A program made the position numbers and the translations under genes. 64,000 bases of DNA. Origin: Lewinellaceae bacterium. Its GTDB lineage: Bacteria; Bacteroidota; Bacteroidia; Chitinophagales; Saprospiraceae. The notes beneath the pieces are model-generated. The model was not told where the DNA came from. It worked only from the letters and a program-made list of their open reading frames with translations, and did not search any database. Positions 8,058-15,321 of this stretch are shown in pieces. Numbering within the stretch: the first letter of the stretch is position 1; each line of letters opens with the position of its first letter. The DNA lies in assembly GCA_016716135.1 (NCBI GenBank), contig JADJWX010000002.1:310001-374000 (forward strand), read 5' to 3'.

Positions 8058-9019
8058 AACGCCACCATCAGCAACAGGAACATACTGGAGTGTTCGTTGA
8101 GCAGCAGGATAAAATGCTCCACGTAAAAACGTTTTTGCCGGAGGTAGAGCAACTTGAGCACAGCTGCCATCAGCGCGACGAGCCCCAGCAGCGTCCAGGC
8201 CAGGCTGCCGAGGAAGGCTTTCATCAGGGCGCCGGGGTCTTTGAGCGTTTTCAGTCCTTGCCGGATCGCGACTTTGTCCAGCCAGTTTTCGACACCGTAT
8301 TTTTCAATCACGGCATCGGCATCGAGTTTGAAAGCGTCGAGGGTCGCCAGCCGGAAACTCCGGAAGCCAAGGTTGAGGTCCATCGAGTCCTGGGGCCGTG
8401 TTTGGGTGGAATCGGCGCCCAACGCCAGGATGCTGCCAAATTTTTCGACGGCGTCGCCGTAGGTTCGTTGCAGCAGGCTGTCCATGGCTTTGCGCACCAG
8501 TGGCGTGCGGTATTCGGGCGGCAGGGAGTCGATTTCACGTTGCATGGTTTCAAATTCAGCGCGTTTTCGGCCCAGCTCGTAAAAATTATATTTTATTTCT
8601 CCGGTATTCCGGTTGCTCTTGAATGTCAACCCTTTTTCGCTTTGCTGGGCCTGAAAACTGGTGGCCGAGCTTATGCCCAGGTGGTTGAGCGTGAACAGAA
8701 ATAAAAAAGCGACGATAAAGAAAAACCGGATGGGTTGGGGGTATCGTTTTTGCCGGCCGCTGAAAAATTCCGCCGTTACATAACCGGGGATAAAAAGCAG
8801 AAACATAAAGCGCAGCGACCGGCTTTCGAGGTGCAAAACCCGGAACCAGACCTGTTTGAATAAATTGCCCAGGGAGATCATGTCGCTGGCCTGTTTTTGC
8901 CCGCAACGCGCGCAAAACTTTGCCTTGTAGGGCAAGGGGAAGTGACAGTTCGGACAATAATCCTTGGCTTTGTATTTCACGCGGGTGTAAATTGGTTGAA
9001 CTTCGGAGTTTAGGGGCAA
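8012..9019 (-). CDS. DUF3667 domain-containing membrane protein (probably frameshifted near its end)
   Basis: The protein of 335 residues has a zinc-ribbon-like N-terminus with two CxxC pairs (CPNCHFP and CARCGQK, about residues 22-40), followed by a first membrane helix region (FMFLLFIPGYVTAEFF, IRFFFIVAFLFLF). Then come a long soluble segment and C-terminal helices. This is the standard architecture of DUF3667, a Bacteroidota family of unknown function. The frame stops at LGNLWIP in the middle of the membrane domain, and the rest continues in another frame (7851-8057). The start at 9019 gives the usual short lead before the ribbon. Confidence 0.8.
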   Translation of the reverse strand: MPLNSEVQPIYTRVKYKAKDYCPNCHFPLPYKAKFCARCGQKQASDMISLGNLFKQVWFRVLHLESRSLRFMFLLFIPGYVTAEFFSGRQKRYPQPIRFFFIVAFLFLFTLNHLGISSATSFQAQQSEKGLTFKSNRNTGEIKYNFYELGRKRAEFETMQREIDSLPPEYRTPLVRKAMDSLLQRTYGDAVEKFGSILALGADSTQTRPQDSMDLNLGFRSFRLATLDAFKLDADAVIEKYGVENWLDKVAIRQGLKTLKDPGALMKAFLGSLAWTLLGLVALMAAVLKLLYLRQKRFYVEHFILLLNEHSSMFLLLMVAFWLNAVFPLGNLWIP

Positions 9020-9040
9020 GTTCGGGATTTTCTACATTTG
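9009..9040 (+). promoter_or_regulatory. Promoter upstream of ctlX
   Basis: TTTA at 9009-9012 and TACATTTG at 9033-9040 are separated by 20 nt. That fits the Bacteroidota -33/-7 pattern (TTTG, 17-23 nt, TAnnTTTG) with one mismatch in the -33 box. The -7 box is 19 nt before the ctlX ATG. It overlaps the start of the divergent DUF3667 gene. Confidence 0.55.
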
Positions 9041-9059
9041 CAGGAAAATTAAACAAGCT

Positions 9060-9992
9060 ATGCGCAAACAAACTACCCGGCATATACTGATGGTGCGGCC
9101 GGCCAATTTTGGTTTTAATGAAGAAACCGCCGCCAGCAATGCCTTTCAACGCCGCGAAGGCGCCCAGGAGACGGACAGCATACGCTCGAAAGCTATGCAG
9201 GAATTTGACGCTTTTGTTGAAAAACTGCGCGCAGCGGGCGTCGACGTCATCGTTGCCAAAGATTCACCCAGGCCGGTCAAACCCGATGCCGTTTTTCCAA
9301 ACAACTGGGTGACGTTTCACCAGGAAGGATTTTTGGTAACCTACCCCATGTATGCCCCGACGCGCCGCCGCGAACGTCGCCGCCAGGTGATCGATACCGT
9401 GCTCAAAGCCGGCTTTCAGGCCGAGCGACGGATCAACCTGGAGTTCAACGAAAAGATCAACCGCTTCCTGGAAGGCACCGGCAGCATTATATTCGACCAC
9501 CTCAACCGCCTGGCCTATGCCTGTGTCAGCCCGCGCACCGACGCGGGTCTGCTCGACGAACTTTGCGCCCTGCTGGGCTACCGGAAGGTAGTTTTCCGCG
9601 CCGTCGACGGCAACGGGCAAGACATTTACCACACCAACGTGATGATGGCCATGGGCGAAACATTTGTTGTGATTTGCCTGGACACGGTGACGATCCCCGC
9701 CGAACGCAACATGCTGAAGCAAACATTTCGGGAAACCGGCAACGAAATCGTGGAAATTCCCCTGACGCAAATGAACGCTTTCGCCGGCAACATGCTCCAG
9801 GTGCGCAACAACCAGGAGCAAACCATCCTCGTGATGTCCGACCAGGCATACCGTTCCCTCAAACCTGCCCAGGTGAAAACCCTCGAACGCCATACCCAAT
9901 TGCTGCACAGCCCGATCGACACCATCGAAACATTTGGGGGCGGCAGCGCGCGCTGCATGATGGCCGAGGTGTTTTTACCGGAAATTTTATAA
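9060..9992 (+). CDS. ctlX: CtlX-like citrulline/arginine deiminase-fold hydrolase
   Basis: The 310-residue protein belongs to the amidinotransferase/dimethylargininase fold in the group annotated as citrulline utilisation hydrolase CtlX. Typical landmarks are MVRPANFGFNEETA at the N-terminus, PDAVFPNNWVTFH (substrate-binding loop), LEGTGSIIFDHLN, YHTNVMMAMG with the catalytic His, and GGGSARCMMAEVFLP with the catalytic Cys near the C-terminus. The family hydrolyses guanidino or ureido compounds, and citrulline is the proposed substrate. It has its own promoter and no arginine-metabolism neighbours here. The symbol follows the family name; the exact substrate is not proven by sequence. Confidence 0.88.
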   Translation: MRKQTTRHILMVRPANFGFNEETAASNAFQRREGAQETDSIRSKAMQEFDAFVEKLRAAGVDVIVAKDSPRPVKPDAVFPNNWVTFHQEGFLVTYPMYAPTRRRERRRQVIDTVLKAGFQAERRINLEFNEKINRFLEGTGSIIFDHLNRLAYACVSPRTDAGLLDELCALLGYRKVVFRAVDGNGQDIYHTNVMMAMGETFVVICLDTVTIPAERNMLKQTFRETGNEIVEIPLTQMNAFAGNMLQVRNNQEQTILVMSDQAYRSLKPAQVKTLERHTQLLHSPIDTIETFGGGSARCMMAEVFLPEIL

Positions 9993-10078
9993 ACCTGTAA
10001 CCTTTCCAAACACCTTGCTGTCAGAGTGGATACGAACAAACAAAAACCACTCTTTTTCATCAAAAAAAACAAGTTATC

Positions 10079-10438
10079 ATGCACGAAGGAATTGTTGCAC
10101 TGTTTATCCCCATTACAATCAGCCTGGGTGTTTTTCTTATGATTTGGGGCATCCGTTACCTGGAAAACAAGGAGAATATGGCCATGATCGAAAAAGGCAT
10201 GGAGCCTGTTCGCCGCCGCCGCCAAACCGACCCTACCCGTACCCTCAAAAACAGCCTGATGTTTATCGGCGCCGGTTTGGGCCTGTTGCTGGCTTTGTTT
10301 TTCAGCAATATTTTCAGCCTGGAAGACGGCGAGCGCACCGGGGTCTTTTTTGCACTCATTGCCATCTTCGGCGGCCTGGGCATGCTGTTTGCCTACGTGT
10401 ACGAGCGCCGCAATCCGCCGGTGGACCCGGAAGGCTAA
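10079..10438 (+). CDS. DUF6249-like small membrane protein
   Basis: A 119-residue protein with three membrane segments (about residues 4-24, 59-78 and 86-107). A cytoplasmic loop after the first one carries KENMAMIEKGMEP and a run of basic residues (RRRRQTD). This layout, including the MIEKGM segment, matches small DUF6249-type proteins that in Bacteroidota often sit next to ECF sigma factors. No sigma factor is adjacent here. It is followed directly by a strong terminator, so it is probably monocistronic. Function unknown. Confidence 0.75.
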   Translation: MHEGIVALFIPITISLGVFLMIWGIRYLENKENMAMIEKGMEPVRRRRQTDPTRTLKNSLMFIGAGLGLLLALFFSNIFSLEDGERTGVFFALIAIFGGLGMLFAYVYERRNPPVDPEG

Positions 10439-10455
10439 CCAAGTCAGCGCGTTCG

Positions 10456-10507
10456 AAAAATAAACCTGTCGTTGTGGCCAAATTGGCACGGCGACAGGTT
10501 TATTTTT
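10456..10507. terminator. Strong intrinsic terminator (16-bp stem)
   Basis: Positions 10456-10471 (AAAAATAAACCTGTCG) are exactly complementary to 10492-10507. The A-run on one arm and T-run on the other make it able to terminate in both directions. It ends the DUF6249-like gene. The right arm also contains TATTTTTG (10501-10508), a TAnnTTTG box 14 nt before the next gene, so terminator and promoter appear to share bases. Confidence 0.85.
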
Positions 10508-10508
10508 G
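10501..10508 (+). promoter_or_regulatory. -7 box embedded in terminator arm, upstream of alpha/beta hydrolase
   Basis: TATTTTTG fits TAnnTTTG and lies 14 nt before ATG 10522, which would give a very short leader. It coincides with the T-rich arm of the preceding terminator, so it may equally be a by-product of that arm. No clear -33 box. Confidence 0.35.
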
Positions 10509-10521
10509 ACCAAAAATACAC

Positions 10522-11388
10522 ATGGAAGCCTCCTGGATAAATACCGGTCTCTACCCCTTCAAATCCAATTACCTGGACGTTGAAGGTCATAAAATCCACT
10601 ACATCGACGAAGGCGCCGGTCCGGTCATTCTGTTTTCTCACGGCACCCCCGAGTGGTCGTTCGGCTGGCGCGATATCGTGCAGGGCCTGCGCGATCGCTT
10701 TCGTTGCGTTGCGCCCGACTTGTTGGGTTTTGGCCTGTCGGACAAACCTGCCGATGCCGATTATTCGGTGGTCGCACATGCCCGGCGCATGGCGCTTTTT
10801 ATTGAAAAACTGGGCCTGCGCGATGTGCATATCGTGGGCAATGATTTCGGCCTGTCCATTGCCTTTGACTACGCCATCCGCCACCCGGAGCGGGTGCAAA
10901 AACTCAGCCTGTTCAACGGCTGGATGTGGCCGCTGGACACCGACCCGCACTATGCCCGCCCGGCGCGCTGGATGCAGGGCTGGCTGGGGCGGCTGCTGTA
11001 TCTGCGCTTCAACTTTCCGGTCAACCTGGTCATGCCGGCCGCGTTTGGCGATAAAAAGAAACTGACGCCGGAAGTACACCGGCACTACAAAATGGCACTG
11101 CCCGGCCCTGCTGCCCGGAAGGCTGCATTCGCATTTTCCGGTGAGCTGCTCAAGGCCAACGGTTTTTGGGCGGAGCAATGGCGCCGGGTGAGCACCCTGT
11201 CCGAAAAACCCTGCCTGATCTTTTGGGGTATGCGCGACAAATTTGTGCCGCCGTACGAACTGGAAAAATGGACAAAAGCGCTGCCGAATGCCCGGGTAGT
11301 TCGATTTGAAAACGCAGGGCATTTTGTGCAGGAGGAAGAGCCGGAGCGCATGGTGGCGGAGCTGGCAGGGCATTTCGGGGGCTCGTAA
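10522..11388 (+). CDS. Alpha/beta hydrolase, haloalkane-dehalogenase-like
   Basis: The 288-residue alpha/beta hydrolase has an oxyanion motif HGTPEWS (40-46), nucleophile elbow GNDFG with Asp108 instead of Ser, acid D239 (WGMRDKFVP) and H267 (NAGHFVQEE). An Asp nucleophile is typical of haloalkane dehalogenases and epoxide hydrolases. However, the Trp that follows the nucleophile in haloalkane dehalogenases is Phe109 here, so dehalogenase activity is uncertain. It stands alone between a terminator and a large repeat block. Start ATG 10522 is well placed, with the usual MEASWINTGLYPF-type N-terminus of this subgroup. Confidence 0.85.
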   Translation: MEASWINTGLYPFKSNYLDVEGHKIHYIDEGAGPVILFSHGTPEWSFGWRDIVQGLRDRFRCVAPDLLGFGLSDKPADADYSVVAHARRMALFIEKLGLRDVHIVGNDFGLSIAFDYAIRHPERVQKLSLFNGWMWPLDTDPHYARPARWMQGWLGRLLYLRFNFPVNLVMPAAFGDKKKLTPEVHRHYKMALPGPAARKAAFAFSGELLKANGFWAEQWRRVSTLSEKPCLIFWGMRDKFVPPYELEKWTKALPNARVVRFENAGHFVQEEEPERMVAELAGHFGGS

Positions 11389-11418
11389 ACTATTTGGTAG
11401 TAGTGAAGGGGTGACTGC

Positions 11419-11779
11419 CGTCAACTTCAGGTATTTGGGTGGGTGTACACTTTTGACTTTTCAAATTAGACTTTTGACTTAAAAGGAACTTCCCGACCTG
11501 ATATTGCTCTTGAAGAAGTCAAAAGTTCAATTTGGAAAGTCTAATTTGAAAAGTGTCCATCTCCTCTGATTTCTTAATACTACTTTGTCACTTTAAAATC
11601 AGATGTTTCGCTACGCTCAACATGACAAGTAATTTTTGTAAAACTTGTTTACCGGATTTCTCGCTCCGCTCGAAACTTACCCGGTGCGTGTTGGAATTTC
11701 GAGCGAAGCGAGAAATCGGGAGGAATTTTTATCCCCAAATTACTGTCATGTCGACCAGCTGGAGACATCTAAACTTAAA
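11419..11779. repeat. Element A core, copy 1 (~360 bp, direct copy at 14822-15189)
   Basis: The segment is nearly identical to 14822-15189, with a handful of substitutions and small indels. It contains two nested inverted pairs: TTTTGACTT-type arms around 11450-11550, and CTCGCTCCGCTCGAAA with its complement around 11660-11717. The bounding words (AGATGTTTCGC... and ...CATGTCGACC.G..GGAGACATCT) are shared with the element at 374-546. The two copies bracket the haloperoxidase-like gene in the same orientation. Confidence 0.9.
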
Positions 11780-12369
11780 CATGCGCCATCTCGAATTTTT
11801 AAGATGACTTCGGAGAAGTCAAATATTTGTAGATCAGAGATTTAAGGGCGTTCGGCGACCTCGGTACCGGCGTGCAACGGCAAGTTATATTTAGGATTCC
11901 CGCTTTCGAGCAGACAGGTTCCTCGCTGTACTCGGAATGACAAGACCACCTTATAAGAATCCGGGGGGCGAAAGATTTGGAAAAAGGGAACATTGCCTCG
12001 CCCCCCAGTTTTGGCCTCAGCCTATCCCACTATGGTTGGGCTAAAAGAAAGGGGCGGCGAAATGTTGCTTTACCGGGTTTTAACGCCCCTCCCTGTTTTA
12101 TTTAATACGCCTTGTCATTCCGTGCGTAGCGAGGAACCTGCACAAGCGCAAGGTAGAAATGCTAAACTAAAAAATCCAACAATCATTGCACGCCGGTAGA
12201 GAGGTCGCATGCGGGGGTTAGCACCTGGATATTCGACCTCTCCGGGGGACCCCAAAGGGGATAAATAACCGCGGTCCGAGGTCGGGCAACGGGTAACCGG
12301 AGCATTTCTACAAATATTTGACCTCTCCGAGGTCTTTTTTATGGAAAAATTCGGGATGACCCATGTTTA
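11776..12369. repeat. Element B, copy 2, interrupted by a 334-bp insert and a ~32-bp insert
   Basis: The left part (11776-11864) and right part (12199-12369) match element B copy 1 at 5.9-6.1 kb. The terminal inverted repeats TTAAACATG...ATTTTT are intact at both ends. Relative to copy 1 there is a 334-bp insertion (11865-12198) and a short one near 12243-12275 containing GGGGGACCCCAAAGGGG. Confidence 0.85.
11865..12198. mobile_element. 334-bp MITE-like insertion with perfect 13-bp terminal inverted repeats
   Basis: It begins TACCGGCGTGCAA and ends with the exact complement TTGCACGCCGGTA. A second inverted pair inside (about 11915-11943 and 12111-12139, containing TTCCTCGCT and GGAATGACAAG) gives it a nested hairpin. 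It interrupts element B inside CGACCTCGGAGAGGTCG. Comparison with copy 1 shows at most one duplicated base at the junction. There is no ORF with family-like sequence. Confidence 0.7.
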
Positions 12370-12463
12370 ACTATTGCACCAGGCAACAATCAGGAAAGGT
12401 CGAACATCGATCGCTGAATCTTTAGGTAATTTGACCCGAAGCAGGGAACGCCGCCCTTAGCGT

Positions 12464-12576
12464 ATTTCCCGCAGAGTTCCGCCGAGTTAATTCGCGGAGT
12501 TCCGCAGAGTTCCCATCCCGGTGAAGGAAAACGCTGCGTACGCTGCGGATTAACTCGGCGGAACTCTGCGGGAAAT
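12464..12576. repeat. Perfect 27-bp inverted repeat rich in CCGC/GAGTT words
   Basis: Positions 12464-12490 and 12550-12576 are exact complements (ATTTCCCGCAGAGTTCCG... at the left). The loop again contains CGGAGTTCCGCAGAGTTCC, so the element is built of repeated short words. It lies inside the repeat nest and has no coding content. Confidence 0.85.
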
Positions 12577-12729
12577 GCTCTACGAGCCGCTCAAATTCTT
12601 GACACAAGATTTCTTAAAGTTGACGACATTCGACTGCGAGTCACCCCCGCACTTGGCCCCAAACCGGAACATGCACCAAGGCGTTTGTATTTCGGCGGAT
12701 AACCCGCCTACGCCAAGGCTTCCGCGGAT

Positions 12730-12763
12730 AAAAAAAACGAGCGCCTGACTTACGTCGGGCGCC
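12730..12763 (-). terminator. Intrinsic terminator of the small secreted-protein gene
   Basis: Read on the minus strand, GGCGCCCGAC pairs with GTCAGGCGCT around a GTAA loop and is followed by a run of eight T. It lies 26 nt past the stop of the minus-strand ORF ending at 12789, which supports that ORF as a real gene. Confidence 0.7.
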
Positions 12764-12788
12764 CGAAAACCTCCGTGTTATTGCTCTG

Positions 12789-13037
12789 CTATGGTATACT
12801 ATTGGTGCCTGCGGCCTTGCTTTTCGGGGCGCTGATGCACACTTCGGGCAAGGGCAGGGTGCAGGTTTGCTCCGGGTTGCTCCCGGAATGTTTGATCTCC
12901 GGCACAACAGTTTCCGGAACCGGTATGGGGCGTGTTTTGATGTATTGCGCAAGCGCGTTGTCCATCCATACCAGCAAGCCGGCAAAAGACAGGGTAACGA
13001 TGCTTGCAATGAAAAGCATGTTCTTTTTAATGGTCAT
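12789..13037 (-). CDS. Small secreted or membrane-anchored protein, unknown
   Basis: An 82-residue protein starting at the ATG at 13035-13037, with a signal peptide or anchor (KKNMLFIASIVTLSFAGLLVW, about residues 4-24). A short Pro-rich segment follows (RPIPVPETVVPEIKH) with two Cys. An upstream in-frame start (13130) would add 31 residues without a signal-like feature, so I use the later one. A minus-strand terminator follows. It sits between the repeat nest and the haloperoxidase-like gene. No family recognised. Confidence 0.5.
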   Translation of the reverse strand: MTIKKNMLFIASIVTLSFAGLLVWMDNALAQYIKTRPIPVPETVVPEIKHSGSNPEQTCTLPLPEVCISAPKSKAAGTNSIP

Positions 13038-13404
13038 GGGTTTCAATAAATTAACAACCTGGAAAGTAGATTTGGAAGGTGGATGACAACCGGACAAAAG
13101 CCTTGACTCATGGCACAGGTGCGGTTGCAAACAGTTACTTCAATAGACAGCCCGAGTTGCCGGCAGGTTGCAACGGTTGTCGCGAAAAGGCCCATTCTGG
13201 GGTCGGGAACGCATTTTAACGGCTGAACGGGTGGTTTTAATGGACGAATTGGGCTGATGCGGTATGCGGTTTCGGCTGCATGGCGTGCACTCCCGGCGCC
13301 GCGATTTACTTTTTGTAAAATAATGCCTGAAGCGCAATTGTTTTTCCTGTTCAATAATCCAAACCTGTACAAATTCGTTTGTTAACAAAAAACGCCTTTC
13401 ACAC
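13038..13404. other. Divergent intergenic region, no gene seen
   Basis: This is the spacer between the small minus-strand gene and the plus-strand haloperoxidase-like gene. Short ORFs on the minus strand (around 13043-13487) read through without recognisable domains. An AT-rich stretch at about 13350-13390 (TTCGTTTGTTAACAAAAAACG) probably holds the promoter of the downstream gene, but no clean TAnnTTTG is present. Confidence 0.4.
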
Positions 13405-14781
13405 ATGCACAGAACCATCGTAATCCTCCTGGCTCTATTCCTGGCCTCCAACCTCGCCGCCCAACAATCCGCTAAAAGCAAATCCAAAGACCGCTACCGT
13501 GAAAAAGACATGCCATCGCGCGTGGATGTCGATGCCGCCATCGATCAATACGGCACCTTGCGCGCCCTGGCCGAACAGCAATTGCGCCCGACGACCTTTG
13601 CCTTGTCGCAAGCCATGCTTCAATCGAACACCAGCGCACCGGTAGCCAGCCGCTGTTTTGCATATTCCATGCTGGCCGGCTACGAAACCACGGCGCGGTA
13701 CCAGTCGAAAGTTTCGTCGCTGCACGGCATGCTGCGCGGTATGCCCATCATGCTCAGTTTCACGCCGGCCGATTCTGTTTTTTATCCGTTTGCGGCGCTT
13801 TATGCCATACTCGAAACCGGCAAAAACCTGTTGCCTTCCGGTTACCAGCTGACGCAACAACAGCTTGTGCTGGAACAGGCTTTCCGGCAAAATGGCCTGC
13901 GCGAAGCCTTCATTTCCCACTCTAAAAAAGCGGCAACGGATATTTCCCAATTGGTGCTCGATTATGCCCGTGCCGACGGCCATGCCCGCCTGGCCGGCTA
14001 TCCGGCCTATCAGCCGGAAAATGCAGCAGGCACCTGGAGTGCTTCGAACACTCCGCCCGTCGAACCGTATTGGGCATACCTGCGGCCTTTTTTGCTGGAT
14101 GCCGCCCAGCAGATCGCAAATCCGGCCCCGGCGGGGTACGACCCCAATCCGTCCAGCCCTTTCCGGGCACTGGCCCAGGAGGCGTATGATATCAGTAAAA
14201 CCATGGTGCCCGAGCAATACGCCGTGGCTTACTTCTGGGCTTGCGATCAGGCGGCCGGTACCCGGCAGGGAGTTTCCCGGATTCCGCCGGCAGGCCGCTG
14301 GATGAATATTGCCGGCTTGGTTTGTGAGCAGCAACGCGTGCCGATGATCAATGCCCTGAAGGTGCAAACCATGCTGGCGCTGAGCATGGCCGACGCGACC
14401 ATCGCCTGCTGGGAAGAGAAGTACCGGGTAAAACGCATTCGGCCGCAGACGGCAATTAACCAGATGATTGATGCCAACTGGCGCCCTGTGCTCCCCGCAC
14501 CGGCCTGCCCGGCAGGCGCTGATTTGCAAAGCGCAACATCTGCGGCAGCGGCTGAAATTTTGAGCCGTACCCTGGGCGACAACATTCCGCTGGCGGATAA
14601 TACCGAGGCTGCATTCGGCGTGCCTGTGCGGCAATACCCAACGATCCGGCTTGCCGCCGAAGAAGCGGCCTGGTCGGGCTTGTACGGTGGCATTGCTTAT
14701 CGGGATGATGTGCTTGCAGGGCAACAAACGGGAAAAAAAGCGGCACAACTGCTGCTGCAACGCTGGCCCGTTGGGCAGTAG
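13405..14781 (+). CDS. Vanadium haloperoxidase/PAP2-like secreted protein, catalytic histidines missing
   Basis: A 458-residue protein with a Sec signal peptide (MHRTIVILLALFLASNLAAQ). The fold resembles vanadium-dependent haloperoxidases of the PAP2 superfamily: KYRVKRIRPQTAI matches the Lys/Arg-containing KxxxxxxRP motif, and SAAAAEIL and SGLYGGIAYRDD match the next two conserved helices. The key residues differ. The expected PSGH box reads CPAGADLQSATS, and the expected GGIH reads GGIA. The vanadate- or phosphate-binding histidines are therefore absent. The gene is bracketed by two direct copies of element A. It is either a degenerate enzyme or a repurposed fold. Confidence 0.75.
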   Translation: MHRTIVILLALFLASNLAAQQSAKSKSKDRYREKDMPSRVDVDAAIDQYGTLRALAEQQLRPTTFALSQAMLQSNTSAPVASRCFAYSMLAGYETTARYQSKVSSLHGMLRGMPIMLSFTPADSVFYPFAALYAILETGKNLLPSGYQLTQQQLVLEQAFRQNGLREAFISHSKKAATDISQLVLDYARADGHARLAGYPAYQPENAAGTWSASNTPPVEPYWAYLRPFLLDAAQQIANPAPAGYDPNPSSPFRALAQEAYDISKTMVPEQYAVAYFWACDQAAGTRQGVSRIPPAGRWMNIAGLVCEQQRVPMINALKVQTMLALSMADATIACWEEKYRVKRIRPQTAINQMIDANWRPVLPAPACPAGADLQSATSAAAAEILSRTLGDNIPLADNTEAAFGVPVRQYPTIRLAAEEAAWSGLYGGIAYRDDVLAGQQTGKKAAQLLLQRWPVGQ

Positions 14782-14793
14782 GTTGCGGGGGTA

Positions 14794-15242
14794 AGTTAGG
14801 CGGTGACTCGCAGTCTAATGTCGTCAACTTCAGGTATTTGGGTGGGTGTACACTTTTGACTTTTCAAATTAGACTTTAGACTTTTGACTTAAAAGGAACT
14901 TCCCGACCTGATATTGCTCTTGAAGAAGTCAAAAGTTCAATTTGAAAAGTCAAATTTGAAAAGTGTCCACCTCCTCTGATTTCTTAATACTACTTTGTCA
15001 CTTTAAAATCAGATGTTTCGCTACGCTCAACATGACAAGTAATTTTTGTAAAACTTGTTTACCGGATTTCTCGCTCCGCTCGAAACTTACCCGGTGCGTG
15101 TTGGAATTTCGAGCGAAGCGAGAAATCGCGAGGAAATTTTATCCCCAGACTACTGTCATGTCGACAAACTGGAGGCATCTAAACTTAAAGTGACAAAGTA
15201 GTATTAAATTGACGACATTAGACTCGCAGTCACCGCCTAACT
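14794..15242. mobile_element. Element A, copy 2: 449-bp element with ~37-bp terminal inverted repeats
   Basis: The ends (14794-14830 and 15206-15242) are inverted repeats matching at about 34 of 37 positions and begin AGTTAGGCGGTGACT. The interior (14822-15189) is the same ~360-bp sequence as 11419-11779. No convincing target duplication flanks it. There is no transposase, so it is a non-autonomous (MITE-like) element. It starts 12 nt after the stop of the haloperoxidase-like gene and ends 80 nt before the nagB-type gene. Confidence 0.8.
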
Positions 15243-15321
15243 ATATAGTGAAGTTGCCGCTTCAATTTGTGGCTATATTCCCGGAATGGTTATTTTGCAT
15301 TCAAAACGCAACAGTCGCACC

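Larger units (their letters stand above)
11405..12648. repeat. Composite nest of intergenic repeats (element A copy 1 with insertions)
   Basis: The outer boundaries look like the ends of element A: GTGACTGCCGTCAACTT near 11411 and its partially matching complement ending at about 12648 (TGACGACATTCGACTGCGAG). Between the two halves of A sit element B copy 2 (11776-12369) and a palindromic segment (12464-12576). Element B is itself interrupted. No real gene is present in this 1.24-kb stretch; the short ORFs are translations of repeats. Confidence 0.75.

Noticed and set aside
10522..11388. Firm call as a haloalkane dehalogenase
   Set aside because: The Asp nucleophile is present, but the adjacent Trp needed for halide binding is Phe, so only the fold is claimed.
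13435..14760. 441-codon minus-strand frame opposite the haloperoxidase-like gene
   Set aside because: No signal or domain, Gly/Arg/His/Gln-rich translation; the plus-strand frame has a signal peptide and recognisable fold.
11553..15193. Two near-identical small ORFs (11553-11807, 14963-15193)
   Set aside because: They are translations of the two copies of element A; the similarity is due to the DNA repeat, not to a conserved protein.
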